Shown here piece after piece: positions 7,165 to 16,541 of a stretch of 51,745 nt of DNA (the first letter of the stretch is position 1; every line of letters starts with the position of its first letter). The notes under the pieces are model-generated. The model was not told the origin of the DNA. It saw only the letters and a program-made list of their open reading frames with translations, and did no database searches. The stretch comes from Flavobacterium psychrophilum (GTDB lineage Bacteria > Bacteroidota > Bacteroidia > Flavobacteriales > Flavobacteriaceae). The translations under genes were made by a program, and so were the position numbers. The DNA lies in assembly GCA_945879625.1 (NCBI GenBank), contig CAMCVA010000013.1:1-51745 (forward strand), read 5' to 3'.

Positions 7165-8223
7165 ATGAACAAAAATTATTATGCCGTGTTAATGGCAGGC
7201 GGAGTAGGATCACGGTTTTGGCCGGTGAGTACCACCGAATTTCCGAAACAATTTCACGACATGTTGGGCTGCGGCTCCACCTTGTTGCAGAAAACATTTT
7301 CCCGCTTGGCCCAATTGATACCAGCCGAGAATATTCTAATACTCACCAACGAAAAATACAACGACATTGTGTTGGCCCAATTGCCCGAAGTGAGGCAAGA
7401 ACAGGTGTTGTTAGAACCCGCGATGCGCAATACGGCTCCTTGTATTTTGTATGCGGCCTTGAAAATTAAAAAACAAAACCCCAATGCGGTTATGGTGGTT
7501 GCACCCAGTGATCACTGGATAGAAGACGAACACGCCTTTATCCAAAACTTGCAACAGTGTTTTGATTTTTGCGCCAAAGAAAACGCTTTACTCACCTTGG
7601 GGATTCAGCCCACCTTTCCCAACACCGGTTTTGGCTATATCGAATTTGATAAACAAGACAAAAATCCCATTAAAAAAGTAAATCAATTTCGGGAAAAACC
7701 CGATTACGAAACCGCCAAGTCGTTTTTGGCCAGCGGAAATTTTTTATGGAATGGCGGAATTTTTATTTGGAGTGTACAAGCCATAACGGCTGCGTTTGAA
7801 GCCTATCAACCGGACATGTTTAGTTTGTTTATGCAAGGGTGGCCAACCTATTCTACGGCAGATGAAGCCGCATTTATTGCCTCGCAGTATGCCCAGGCCG
7901 ACAATGTTTCGATTGATTATGCTGTAATGGAATCGGCCCCAAATGTCTATGTGTTGCCCGCTACATTTGATTGGAATGATTTAGGTACTTGGGGATCCTT
8001 GCACGAAAAATTGGACAAAGACGCGCACAACAATGCCGTGGTGAATGCAACCGTGTTGTTGCAAAACACCTCGAGCAACATCATTAGTACTGCCAAAGAC
8101 AAGTTGGTGATAATTGACGGCTTACACGATTTTATCGTAGTCGATAAAGACAATGTGTTGCTCATTTATCCCAAAGGCAAAGAGCAAGAAATCAAAGGTA
8201 TTGTGGCGCAATTGCCCAAATAA
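7165..8223 (+). CDS. manC: Mannose-1-phosphate guanylyltransferase
   Basis: This enzyme makes GDP-mannose from mannose-1-phosphate and GTP in the cytoplasm, for glycan and polysaccharide synthesis. The 352 residues cover the nucleotidyltransferase domain only, without the C-terminal isomerase domain of bifunctional enzymes. The pyrophosphorylase signature AGGVGSRFWP begins at 11 and continues to FPKQF (26-30). APSDHWI (about 112-118), FGYIEFDK, FREKPD and WNGGIFIW also fit the family. A DUF2490-type gene follows after 15 bases. Confidence 0.93.
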   Translation: MNKNYYAVLMAGGVGSRFWPVSTTEFPKQFHDMLGCGSTLLQKTFSRLAQLIPAENILILTNEKYNDIVLAQLPEVRQEQVLLEPAMRNTAPCILYAALKIKKQNPNAVMVVAPSDHWIEDEHAFIQNLQQCFDFCAKENALLTLGIQPTFPNTGFGYIEFDKQDKNPIKKVNQFREKPDYETAKSFLASGNFLWNGGIFIWSVQAITAAFEAYQPDMFSLFMQGWPTYSTADEAAFIASQYAQADNVSIDYAVMESAPNVYVLPATFDWNDLGTWGSLHEKLDKDAHNNAVVNATVLLQNTSSNIISTAKDKLVIIDGLHDFIVVDKDNVLLIYPKGKEQEIKGIVAQLPK

Positions 8224-8238
8224 AATTGGTTTTTTGCA

Positions 8239-8961
8239 ATGAAAGGATTTTGTGTTGTTTGTTTTTGTGTTTTAGGTTTGCAAATTGGAGTTGCTCAATC
8301 TACCGCTTTAGGCACTTGGAATAGTATAAACCTCAAATATAATCAAACAGAGCGCCTCAGTTTTTTTGCTGAAGCTCAACTTCGATCCTTAGCGTTTTAT
8401 GATCAGTTTCATTATTATGAATACAAAGCAGCTGTAAACTATAAACTACACAAAGCGGTTCGACTCACGCTTGGCACAGGAAGCTATCAAACCTACAAAG
8501 CAGGAGGAAATTTTGTGCTTCCCAAAAATAAAGATGAATTTAGGTTGTGGCCTCAACTGAGTTTGATACAATCTATCGGTTCTATCAAAGTTGAACAGCG
8601 TTATCGTGCCGAATTTCGGTGGGCAAGTGCCGGTTTTCGCAACAGATTTCGCTACCGATTGGGCGTTTCCTATCCATTTGGAAAAGATTCAAAAGGGTAT
8701 AAACCGTATCAGTTAAATTTGTCGAATGAACTTTTTTTTACCGACACCCAACCGTATTTTGAACGCAACCGATTACAACTAACAGGTAGTTATTTCTTAT
8801 CTAAACAAGCGTCGTATCAAGTAGGGATTTTACGTCAGTTTGATTATAAAATAAACGACGAAACCGGGAAAGATTTTTTTGTGATTGGGTATTACTTTGA
8901 GATTTTTCGAAACAATTCCACCAAATCAGTCGAAGTGGATCAGAACATGAAAGACAATTAG
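8239..8961 (+). CDS. DUF2490-type outer-membrane beta-barrel protein
   Basis: A signal peptide (about 1-19, ending GVAQ) is followed by alternating aromatic and polar strands typical of a small outer-membrane barrel of 240 residues: LGTWNSINLKYNQTERLSF, then EQRYRAEFRW and RYRLGVSYPF. The pattern agrees with the DUF2490 family found in Bacteroidota; its function is unknown. The gene probably belongs to the manC transcript (15-base gap). Its TAG stop interlocks with the TAA stop of the convergent mlaF-type gene: the four bases TTAG at 8958-8961 serve both. Confidence 0.8.
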   Translation: MKGFCVVCFCVLGLQIGVAQSTALGTWNSINLKYNQTERLSFFAEAQLRSLAFYDQFHYYEYKAAVNYKLHKAVRLTLGTGSYQTYKAGGNFVLPKNKDEFRLWPQLSLIQSIGSIKVEQRYRAEFRWASAGFRNRFRYRLGVSYPFGKDSKGYKPYQLNLSNELFFTDTQPYFERNRLQLTGSYFLSKQASYQVGILRQFDYKINDETGKDFFVIGYYFEIFRNNSTKSVEVDQNMKDN

Positions 8962-9719
8962 CCTTTCAAATAAGCCTCCCGCACTTTTTTGAACAAATTT
9001 GACGAGTACACAAAGTCTACAACAGCTTGGTTGTCCGTATGAAAAATTTCATCTTTTGTCCCCTGCCAAGCTTTTAATCCGTCTTTCAGAAAGACAATAT
9101 TTTCACCAATTTCCATCACCGAATTCATATCGTGCGAATTGATTACTGTGGTAATGTTGTATTCTTCGGTAATTTCTTTGATTAAGTTATCAATTACAAT
9201 CGAGGTTTTTGGATCCAAGCCCGAATTGGGTTCGTCGCAAAACAAGTATTTTGGATTGTTCACTATGGCGCGCGCGATGGCCACCCTTTTTTGCATTCCT
9301 CCAGAAATTTCAGAGGGAAGTTTGGTGTGCGCATCGACCAGGTTCACCCGATTCAACACAAAATTTACCCGTTCTTGTATCTCGGCTTTGGTTTTGTTGG
9401 TAAACATTTTGAGCGGAAATCCCACGTTTTCTTCTACTGTCATCGAATCAAACAAAGCACTTCCTTGAAACACCATTCCAATCTCGGTGCGCAATTCGCG
9501 CTTTTCATTGGCAGAAAGATTCGAATAAATGCGGCCGTCAAACGAAATGGTGCCTTTTTCGGGGGTGTGAATACCCAATAAACTTTTGAGCAAAACGGTT
9601 TTTCCAGATCCACTTTGTCCAATAATTAAGTTGGTTTTCCCAGTTTCAAATACGGTTGAAATGCCCTTCAATACTTTGGAATCGCCAAACGATTTCTCTA
9701 CGTTTTTTACTTCGATCAT
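8958..9719 (-). CDS. ABC transporter ATPase, MlaF type
   Basis: This is the cytoplasmic ATPase of an Mla-like lipid transporter that moves phospholipid or related lipid across the envelope. It has 253 residues with Walker A GQSGSGKT (34-41), Q-loop Gln85, signature SGGMQ (139-143), Walker B YLFCDEP (158-164) and H-loop NSHD near 190. The start at 9719 (MIEVKNVEKSFGD) was chosen because it overlaps the permease stop as ATGA and fits ABC proteins. A longer reading from 9779 would run far into the permease gene. No MlaD-type (MCE) gene follows. Confidence 0.92.
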   Translation of the reverse strand: MIEVKNVEKSFGDSKVLKGISTVFETGKTNLIIGQSGSGKTVLLKSLLGIHTPEKGTISFDGRIYSNLSANEKRELRTEIGMVFQGSALFDSMTVEENVGFPLKMFTNKTKAEIQERVNFVLNRVNLVDAHTKLPSEISGGMQKRVAIARAIVNNPKYLFCDEPNSGLDPKTSIVIDNLIKEITEEYNITTVINSHDMNSVMEIGENIVFLKDGLKAWQGTKDEIFHTDNQAVVDFVYSSNLFKKVREAYLKG

Positions 9720-10465
9720 GAGGTTAGCAGCATTTGGGTGAGAATGTAGTTCATTAAAATAATCGTCACCGATGTCCATACAAACGAAACGGTACTCGCT
9801 TTTCCTACTTCGAGGGCGCCGCCTTTCATGTAATACCCATGAAAAGAAGGTATAGTCGCTAAGAGTATGCCAAACACAAACGTTTTGATAAAGGCATAGA
9901 CAATATGAAACGGGATAAATTGTTGTTGTAAACCACTTGCAAAATCTGAACTAGAAGCAAATCCACCATATACGGCGGCAACCCAGCCACCAAAAATGCC
10001 CAAAAACATACTGATGCTAATTAAAAAAGGGTAGAGAAGTAAGGCCATTAGTTTGGGAAACACCAAGTAATTTATTGAGTTGACACCCATCACTTCGAGG
10101 GCATCAATTTGCTCGGTTACGCGCATGGTTCCGATGCTTGAGGTAATAAATGATCCCATTTTTCCCGCCATAATTATCGAGATAAAGGTGGGTGCAAATT
10201 CTAAAATAACCGACTGACGTGTGGCAAATCCAATTAAGGATTTTGGAATTATGGGATTGTTGAGGTTTAAGGCCGTTTGAATCGAAACAACACCGCCCAC
10301 AAAAAAGGAGATGAAAGCCACAATACCCAATGACCCGATAATCAAGTCGTCTATTTCTTTCAGGATGAGCACTTTCATCACCGACCATTTGGTGGGTTTC
10401 CTGAATATTTCAATCCACATTAAGGCGTATTTTCCAATTTGCGAGAGATAGCGAAGAAGCATCAT
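9716..10465 (-). CDS. MlaE-type ABC transporter permease
   Basis: This integral inner-membrane permease has 249 residues and about five hydrophobic segments. The family blocks are ILEFAPTFISIIMAGKMGSF (about 90-109), TEQIDALEVMGV and NYLVFPKL. It overlaps the ATPase gene by four bases (ATGA), which indicates translational coupling. In Mla systems the permease binds MlaF and an MCE protein. The GT2 gene ends 6 bases upstream of its start codon, so a longer minus-strand transcript (methyltransferase, glycosyltransferase, MlaE, MlaF) is likely. Confidence 0.92.
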   Translation of the reverse strand: MMLLRYLSQIGKYALMWIEIFRKPTKWSVMKVLILKEIDDLIIGSLGIVAFISFFVGGVVSIQTALNLNNPIIPKSLIGFATRQSVILEFAPTFISIIMAGKMGSFITSSIGTMRVTEQIDALEVMGVNSINYLVFPKLMALLLYPFLISISMFLGIFGGWVAAVYGGFASSSDFASGLQQQFIPFHIVYAFIKTFVFGILLATIPSFHGYYMKGGALEVGKASTVSFVWTSVTIILMNYILTQMLLTS

Positions 10466-10470
10466 AGCAG

Positions 10471-11337
10471 TTAAGTGGTTTTAACAAGTTTTTGTTTCAT
10501 TTTTTGCCAACGGTATTCGCGAATAAATTTGGCTTGTACGGGACTAACCAATAGGGGTTTTCTAGCCCAAAGTGCTTGGCAAAAGCCCAGCATATAATCG
10601 ATAAATAAGCTTGGTTTCTTTTTCATAAAAGCCAATTTGGCCGAGGAAACACACGTGATAATAAATCCGTAACCCAAGCTGTAGAACGCTTCGCCTTGTT
10701 TGTACCGCGCTTTGTTGTTGTAATTGGATCCGGTGGGTTTCAGGTGTTTTACCTGTAATCGCGCATCGGTAACAACTTTCCATCCGTAGAAATGACAAAG
10801 CAATTCGTCTACGGTATCCCAACCCATGGCTGGTTTTAGTCCGCCAATTTCCTCAAAACAAGCTCGACGATAGGCTTTGAATGCGCCGCGTATGTGATCT
10901 TTATCGGTTAAATTTTCGAGAACCCATTCGCCTTTTTCGTTTTCGATGTAGGCAAATCCTCCTACCATACCGATGCCCATGTCGTCGTCAAAGTGTTCCA
11001 AAATGGTCTCAAAATAATCCACCGGCAAAATCAAGTCGGCATCCAATTTCACCACAATATCAAAGTCCTTTCCTAAGGTGTCAAACCCTACTTGAAAGGC
11101 GCGTATTACTTTGCTGCCAGGCAAATGTTCGGTGTCGGATATAGTATTTATCAAAGAAATGTAGCCGTATTTTTGGAAAAATTCTTCTACAATTTCAGCG
11201 GTAGTGTCGGTCGAATTGTCATTCACCACAATCACTTTATAAGGTAAATACGTCTGATCTACCAAGGATTGCAGGGTGAGTCCAACAAATTGGGCTTCAT
11301 TATGGGCAGGAATAACGACAACGTATTTTAGGTTCAT
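10471..11337 (-). CDS. Family 2 glycosyltransferase
   Basis: This is a GT-A fold enzyme of 288 residues, probably at the cytoplasmic face of the inner membrane. VVVIPAHNEA lies at 6-15 and VVNDNSTD at 37-44, and the metal/nucleotide-sugar DAD is at 99-101. A later MGWDTVDELL segment fits the acceptor region. The start at 11337 begins the GT2 fold cleanly and overlaps the methyltransferase stop as ATGA; an upstream in-frame extension to 11475 lies wholly inside that gene. The donor sugar and product are unknown. The adjacent methyltransferase suggests that the two modify one glycan or lipid. Confidence 0.88.
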   Translation of the reverse strand: MNLKYVVVIPAHNEAQFVGLTLQSLVDQTYLPYKVIVVNDNSTDTTAEIVEEFFQKYGYISLINTISDTEHLPGSKVIRAFQVGFDTLGKDFDIVVKLDADLILPVDYFETILEHFDDDMGIGMVGGFAYIENEKGEWVLENLTDKDHIRGAFKAYRRACFEEIGGLKPAMGWDTVDELLCHFYGWKVVTDARLQVKHLKPTGSNYNNKARYKQGEAFYSLGYGFIITCVSSAKLAFMKKKPSLFIDYMLGFCQALWARKPLLVSPVQAKFIREYRWQKMKQKLVKTT

Positions 11338-11861
11338 GGCGTTGTTTTTTCGGCGTAGACAATATAATAACGGTTGGTGAAATAGCGGAGTAATGGGCGA
11401 AATCCAATTTTTTTGACTGGATGGGTAAATTGCTCGCGAGCGATTATTTTCCAGCCTGTTTTTTCGAGTAGCCAATCCAATTGCCAGTCTTCAAATTCGT
11501 GGTAGTGTCGGTCCCAAGGATCCGTTTTACTGCGGTAGGCCGGCGAAAACCAAAGGCGCATCGGAATCGAAATGAGCAATTTGTTTGCCTGTATGGATTG
11601 TAAAATCGTAAACGGATTGAGTAAATGCTCAAATATTTCAAAGGCGGTTACAACCTCGGCCTTGTTTTGTTGCAAAGCAGTTTGATCTACATCTAGGTCT
11701 TCGCCTGATGTGTTGCTCACCGTATATCCTTCTTTGCGCATGATTTTTGAAAACGGGTTGTCTACACCCAAATCCAAAATGGTTTCGCTTGGCGAGATGT
11801 GCTGTTTTAAAAAGGTTAAGGTGCGTTGAAATCGCTTACTGGGATAGGTGTTTTCGTACAT
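11334..11861 (-). CDS. SAM-dependent methyltransferase (class I-like)
   Basis: The protein has 175 residues and a partly degenerate Rossmann methyltransferase pattern. ILDLGVDNPFS (about 28-38) is motif I, and VVTAFEIFEHLLNPF (about 70-84) resembles the FEVIEH block of methyltransferase 11/23 families. HYHEFEDWQLDWLLEKTGW follows near 120. The glycine-rich loop has only one Gly after the Asp, so cofactor binding should be checked. The gene overlaps the downstream GT2 by four bases (ATGA). The substrate is unknown; a glycan or lipid is likely from the neighbour. Confidence 0.75.
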   Translation of the reverse strand: MYENTYPSKRFQRTLTFLKQHISPSETILDLGVDNPFSKIMRKEGYTVSNTSGEDLDVDQTALQQNKAEVVTAFEIFEHLLNPFTILQSIQANKLLISIPMRLWFSPAYRSKTDPWDRHYHEFEDWQLDWLLEKTGWKIIAREQFTHPVKKIGFRPLLRYFTNRYYIVYAEKTTP

Positions 11862-11949
11862 GAGTTAGGCGGTTGAATCGGTCGGTAAATATACAAAGAA
11901 ATCTAGTTTGGCTTTGTTTTTTTGCCCCAGCTTTTCCTGCAGTAAAGGC

Positions 11950-13008
11950 CTAATGTTTATAGACAAATGCGTTGATGTTCATGCCGGCGCCTACTGAGGC
12001 AAAGAGTAAAATATCGCCTTTGTGCAGGGTTTGGCCCTCAAATTTTCCTTGCAATAATAAATCATAAAGTGTAGGAATGGTGGCCACGCTGCTGTTGCCC
12101 AAAAACGAAATACTCATGGGCATAATGCCTTCGGGTGTTGTTTCGTTGTATAATTTATAGAAGCGATTCACAATGGCTTCGTCCATTTTTTCGTTGGCTT
12201 GGTGAATCAATATTTTCTTAATGTCTTTGATGTGAATTCCCGATTTATCGACACATTCTTTCATGGCTTGCGGCACGCGGCTGAGTGCAAACTCATAAAT
12301 TTTTCTCCCGTGCATTTTTATATACCGCACATTAGAATCCAATTCGGAATTGAAGGAGTTACCAAAATATAAATAATTGGCTTCGTCGCTGGCATAGGTG
12401 GCACTCTCAAAAGAGAGTAAGCCATCGTGATCATCACAGGCTTCTAATACAGCAGCTCCGGAGCCATCGGCATAAATCATGCTATCGCGATCATGAATGT
12501 CAACTACGCGAGAAAGGGTTTCGGCGCCTATTACCAAGCATTTTTTGGCCATGCCCGATTTGATGAGCGCATTGGCTTGCAATACGCCTTCTATCCAGCC
12601 GGGGCATCCAAACAATATATCATAGGCGACACATTTGGGGTTCTGAATTTTTAGGTTGTGTTTTACGCGGGTAGCCAAGCTGGGTAACATATCCGATTGG
12701 ATGGTATTGGGTTTCACGTCCCCAAAGTTGTGGGCAACGATAATGTAGTTTAATGTTTCTGGATCAATTTGGGCATTTTCGATCGCTTTTTGAGCAGCAA
12801 AAAAGGCCAAATCGGATGAGCATAAATCAGCAGGAGCATAGCGGCGTTCACCAATTCCGGTGATGCTTTTAAATTTCCCAATCACCACTTCGTTTGAATA
12901 GGCAAAAGCGGAGCCATCTTCATTAAAAAAAGTGTGCTGATTGAAATCGGTATTTTTTACTACTTGGGTGGGAATATAACTTCCGATGCCGGTTATCTTG
13001 ATGTTCAT
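11950..13008 (-). CDS. 3-oxoacyl-ACP synthase III family protein (FabH-like)
   Basis: This thiolase-fold condensing enzyme has 352 residues. The active-site Cys135 sits in FGCPGW, His is in LIHQANEKMDEA (about 268) and Asn is in FLGNSS (about 298), so the Cys-His-Asn triad is complete. KAS III enzymes condense acyl-CoA with malonyl-ACP. This copy stands apart from other fatty-acid genes, so it may be a specialised homologue rather than the housekeeping FabH. It is transcribed in the same direction as the methyltransferase, with an 88-base gap between them. Confidence 0.88.
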   Translation of the reverse strand: MNIKITGIGSYIPTQVVKNTDFNQHTFFNEDGSAFAYSNEVVIGKFKSITGIGERRYAPADLCSSDLAFFAAQKAIENAQIDPETLNYIIVAHNFGDVKPNTIQSDMLPSLATRVKHNLKIQNPKCVAYDILFGCPGWIEGVLQANALIKSGMAKKCLVIGAETLSRVVDIHDRDSMIYADGSGAAVLEACDDHDGLLSFESATYASDEANYLYFGNSFNSELDSNVRYIKMHGRKIYEFALSRVPQAMKECVDKSGIHIKDIKKILIHQANEKMDEAIVNRFYKLYNETTPEGIMPMSISFLGNSSVATIPTLYDLLLQGKFEGQTLHKGDILLFASVGAGMNINAFVYKH

Positions 13009-13131
13009 TTTGTTAAGCGAATGTTAACCGAATTTAGCAATTAAATTGGAATGCGATTGAAGAAATAGATGTTTTTCATCTATTATTGCGAATTGCGCAA
13101 CATTCAAATAAACTTGCTGCGTATAATGTAA

Positions 13132-13512
13132 TTATTTCTTGTTTTCTTGGGCTATTTTAATTTGCATCACCGTAGCCAAATTCAAAGCCTGTGTTTTCAT
13201 ACGCTCGCAGTTGAATCCCTGAAAATGGGCATCAATGGCCGCATAAAAATGAGTGATCCAAATGGTAAATAGTTCAGGTGTCAAGGCTGATTTGTGGTGC
13301 ACATCCAGGTGAATTTGCGTCAAGTTTTTGTAATACCCGCCCGTTCCCAAAAGCGCTTGTGACCAAAAAGTAACTAGAATTGGCAAATGTTCCTCCAATT
13401 GAATTTTTACAACTTCCGTAAATACATAACTAATGTGTGTATCGGCAAGTAGATAGTCATAAAACGTGGCGACAATTTTATGAATGTCTTCGGGAGTTTC
13501 AAGGTCTTTCAT
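13132..13512 (-). CDS. Group III truncated haemoglobin
   Basis: This is a small cytoplasmic haem protein of 126 residues. The pattern ILVTFWSQALLGTGGYY (about 50-66), followed by HLDVHHKSAL (about 70-79) and an FTIWITHFYAAID helix, fits group III truncated haemoglobins, which bind O2 or NO. An aromatic FYDYLL helix lies near 17-22. It is separated from the gcvP gene upstream by a terminator at 13525-13552, so it probably has its own promoter or relies on readthrough. Confidence 0.8.
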   Translation of the reverse strand: MKDLETPEDIHKIVATFYDYLLADTHISYVFTEVVKIQLEEHLPILVTFWSQALLGTGGYYKNLTQIHLDVHHKSALTPELFTIWITHFYAAIDAHFQGFNCERMKTQALNLATVMQIKIAQENKK

Positions 13513-13524
13513 CGGTAGAAAATA

Positions 13525-13552
13525 AAAGCCCTCTAGATCACTAAAGGGCTTT
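13525..13552 (-). terminator. Terminator downstream of gcvP
   Basis: On the minus strand AAAGCCCTTTAG pairs with CTAGAGGGCTTT (one G-U) around TGAT, followed by a T-rich run. It lies 5 bases after the gcvP stop and before the haemoglobin start. Confidence 0.82.
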
Positions 13553-13557
13553 GCATA

Positions 13558-16401
13558 TTAGGTATAGGCTTCAATTGGTGCACAGGAGCAAACCAAGTTT
13601 CGGTCGCCATAGGCATCGTCAGCTCGGCGCACCGTTGGCCAAAATTTGTTCAGTTTGATGTAGTCCAACGGAAATGCAGCTGCTTCTCTAGAGTATGGAA
13701 AATCCCAAGAATCGGCGGTGACCATGCTCAAGGTATGCGGAGAATTTTTGAGCACATTGTTTGGATTTTCAGCAGTTGCGGCTTCAATTTCTTTTCGAAT
13801 AGAAATCATCGCATCACAAAAACGGTCCAATTCGGCGAGGTCTTCGCTTTCGGTGGGCTCAATCATCAGTGTGCCGGCCACAGGAAAGGAAACCGTTGGG
13901 GCATGGAAACCATAATCCATCAAGCGCTTGGCAATGTCGGTCACTTCGATGCCTTTTTGTTTAAACGGACGACACTCCAAAATCATTTCGTGAGCAGCAC
14001 GTCCCATTTCGCCAGAATACAGGGTGTCGTAATGGCCTTTTAATCGCTCTTTGATGTAATTGGCATTCAAAATAGCATAACGGGTGGCGTCGGTTACACC
14101 TTCGGCACCCAACATGCATATGTATCCGTAGGAAATCAAACATACCAAAGCCGATCCCCATGGAGCAGCCGATATGGCGGTAATCGCCTCGGTTCCTCCG
14201 GTTGGAATCACCGGATTTGTAGGCAAGAAAGGAACCAATTGTGGGGCTACACAGATTGGGCCCACACCCGGTCCACCACCACCATGCGGAATGGAGAAGG
14301 TTTTGTGCAAATTCAGGTGACATACGTCAGCTCCAATGGTTGCCGGATTGGTGAGTCCTACTTGCGCATTCATGTTGGCACCGTCCATGTAGACTTGGCC
14401 GCCGTTGTCGTGAATGAGTTGGGTAATTTCGCGAATGGCACTTTCAAAAACCCCGTGCGTAGACGGGTAAGTAATCATCAAACAGGATAAATTGTCTTTG
14501 TGCAACAAGGCTTTTTCGCGCACATCTTCCACGTCAATATTTCCGTTTTCTAAGGTTTTGGTTACAATCACATGCATACCTGCCATCGCTGCCGAAGCTG
14601 GATTGGTTCCGTGCGCTGAAGAAGGAATTAAGGCAATATTTCTATGGTGATCGCCACGCGATTGGTGGTAAGCACGAATAACCATGAGTCCAGCATATTC
14701 ACCTTGTGCGCCCGAATTGGGTTGCAAGGTAGTGCCGGCAAATCCGGTAATTGTGTTGAGTTGTGTTTCTAATTTGCGCAACATTTTTTGATAACCTTGC
14801 GCCTGATCAAGTGGAGCAAACGGGTGAATGTTATTCCAGTTTGGACTGCTCAACGGAATCATTTCGGAGGCAGCATTCAGTTTCATCGTACACGATCCTA
14901 AGGAAATCATGGAGTGATTCAAAGCCAAATCTTTGCGCTCGAGCATTTTAATATAACGCATCAATGCCGATTCTGAATGGTAGGAATTGAATACTGGGTG
15001 TTGCAAAAACGCCGATTGACGTTTCAGTTGAGCGGGATATGCCGTGCTGTTTTCTAAAGCCGCTATTGATACAACGGATGTTGAGGTTGCTTCTGCAAAC
15101 ACCGCGCAAATGGTGTTCAAATCGGCTAAACTCGAGGTTTCATTCACAGAAATCGAAACGGTTGTCTCGTTGATGTAGTAGAAGTTCAGTTGGTGCGCTT
15201 CGGCAATCGCTTTCACTTGGGCCGCATTGGCAGTTACAACAATTGTGTCAAAGTAATGACTGTTTTGTTGGGTGATTCCCATTTGTTGCAAGGCTTTGGC
15301 CAAACTCACTGCTGAGGCATGTACTTTTTGGGCAATAAAGCGCAAACCTTTTGGTCCATGGTATACGGCATACATCCCGGCCATTACCGAAAGTAAAACC
15401 TGGGCGGTACAAATATTGGAAGTCGCTTTGTCGCGTTTGATGTGTTGTTCACGGGTTTGCAAAGCCATACGCAAAGCACGGTTGCCGTCAGTGTCCACGG
15501 TTACGCCAATAATACGTCCGGGCATGCTGCGTTTGTATTCGTCTTTCGAGGCAAAATAGGCCGCATGTGGCCCACCATATCCCAAGGGAATTCCAAAACG
15601 TTGGGTAGTTCCATATACAACATCGGCACCCATTTCCCCGGGTGGGGTAAGGCTAACCAAACTCAAAATATCCGCACCTACAGCTACTTTTATTTCGCTG
15701 GCATGGGCTTTGGCAATAAAATCAGTGTAGTCATTTATTTGCCCGTGTTTTCCGGGGTATTGTAAAATGGCTCCGTAGAAATCGGTCGAAAAGCTAAAAT
15801 CTTCGTGTTTGCCCACAACCAATTCTACACCGATTGGCGTGGAGCGTGTTTGCAAAACAGACAGCGTTTGGGGTAAAATTTCGTCCGATACAAAAAATTT
15901 GCAGACGTTGTTTTTCTTTTGATCGCGAGAACGCACATCAAACAACAAGGCCATGGCTTCGGCCGCTGCTGTACTTTCGTCAAGTAATGAGGCATTGGCA
16001 ATTTCCATGCCGGTCAATTCGATAATTAAGGTCTGGAAATTCAAGATTGCTTCCAGACGACCTTGTGCAATCTCGGCTTGATAAGGCGTATAGGCCGTGT
16101 ACCAACCCGGATTTTCAAGAATATTTCGTTGAATTACTGCAGGCACAATGGCTTGGTTGTAGCCTAATCCGATATAGGATTTGAATAGTTTATTTTCTAA
16201 ACCCAACTGATGCACGTGTTGACTAAACTCGTATTCGGTCATCGGTTCGTCCAAATCTAAGGCTGATTTGAGGCGGATATCGTCGGGAATGGTTTCGGTA
16301 ATCAGTTGATCTAAAGAAGCCGCACCAATGGTTTGTAACATGGGTTGTAAATCAGCTTCTCGTGGGCCAATGTGGCGTAAAGCAAATGAATCTGTTTTCA
16401 T
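13558..16401 (-). CDS. gcvP: Glycine dehydrogenase (decarboxylating), single-chain P protein
   Basis: This PLP enzyme of the glycine cleavage system decarboxylates glycine and passes the aminomethyl group to the H protein lipoyl arm. It has 947 residues, the normal length of the fused alpha/beta type. The PLP lysine is Lys700 in [18 protein letters not shown]. The start at 16401 ([13 protein letters not shown]) matches typical GcvP N-termini; a longer frame to 16458 would add 19 residues upstream of a -7 element. The gcvT and gcvH genes are not in the window. Confidence 0.97.
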   Translation of the reverse strand: MKTDSFALRHIGPREADLQPMLQTIGAASLDQLITETIPDDIRLKSALDLDEPMTEYEFSQHVHQLGLENKLFKSYIGLGYNQAIVPAVIQRNILENPGWYTAYTPYQAEIAQGRLEAILNFQTLIIELTGMEIANASLLDESTAAAEAMALLFDVRSRDQKKNNVCKFFVSDEILPQTLSVLQTRSTPIGVELVVGKHEDFSFSTDFYGAILQYPGKHGQINDYTDFIAKAHASEIKVAVGADILSLVSLTPPGEMGADVVYGTTQRFGIPLGYGGPHAAYFASKDEYKRSMPGRIIGVTVDTDGNRALRMALQTREQHIKRDKATSNICTAQVLLSVMAGMYAVYHGPKGLRFIAQKVHASAVSLAKALQQMGITQQNSHYFDTIVVTANAAQVKAIAEAHQLNFYYINETTVSISVNETSSLADLNTICAVFAEATSTSVVSIAALENSTAYPAQLKRQSAFLQHPVFNSYHSESALMRYIKMLERKDLALNHSMISLGSCTMKLNAASEMIPLSSPNWNNIHPFAPLDQAQGYQKMLRKLETQLNTITGFAGTTLQPNSGAQGEYAGLMVIRAYHQSRGDHHRNIALIPSSAHGTNPASAAMAGMHVIVTKTLENGNIDVEDVREKALLHKDNLSCLMITYPSTHGVFESAIREITQLIHDNGGQVYMDGANMNAQVGLTNPATIGADVCHLNLHKTFSIPHGGGGPGVGPICVAPQLVPFLPTNPVIPTGGTEAITAISAAPWGSALVCLISYGYICMLGAEGVTDATRYAILNANYIKERLKGHYDTLYSGEMGRAAHEMILECRPFKQKGIEVTDIAKRLMDYGFHAPTVSFPVAGTLMIEPTESEDLAELDRFCDAMISIRKEIEAATAENPNNVLKNSPHTLSMVTADSWDFPYSREAAAFPLDYIKLNKFWPTVRRADDAYGDRNLVCSCAPIEAYT

Positions 16402-16436
16402 AAAGCGAAAAAATTGGGATGTTTTATTTGGTTGCA

Positions 16437-16444
16437 CAAAAATA
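16437..16444 (-). promoter_or_regulatory. -7 element of gcvP
   Basis: On the minus strand TATTTTTG fits TAnnTTTG and lies about 36 bases before the ATG at 16401. It supports that start over the longer frame, because the upstream codons would lie in or before the promoter. No well-spaced -33 box is seen. Confidence 0.5.
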
Positions 16445-16529
16445 GGGTTTATTCTCAAAGTCGGTCGCCGATTTGTGCCTGATTTTTAGGAATTTTTCAA
16501 CCAAAACGACATTTTATTAACAGGTTGAT

Positions 16530-16537
16530 TACTTTTG
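16530..16537 (+). promoter_or_regulatory. -7 element touching the UbiA-like start codon
   Basis: TACTTTTG fits TAnnTTTG and ends only four bases before the ATG at 16542. Transcription would start at or next to the ATG, so the mRNA may be leaderless. A -33 box is not clear. Confidence 0.5.
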
Positions 16538-16541
16538 AGCC

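Noticed and set aside
9720..9779. Longer N-terminus of the MlaF-type ATPase
   Set aside because: It lies inside the permease gene; ATG 9719 overlaps the permease stop as ATGA and starts the ABC fold.
11338..11475. 46-residue N-terminal extension of the GT2 protein
   Set aside because: It lies wholly within the methyltransferase gene and precedes the conserved GT2 start.
13735..14043. Plus-strand ORFs across gcvP
   Set aside because: Antisense shadows of a well-supported 947-residue enzyme; no start signals and no protein-like composition.
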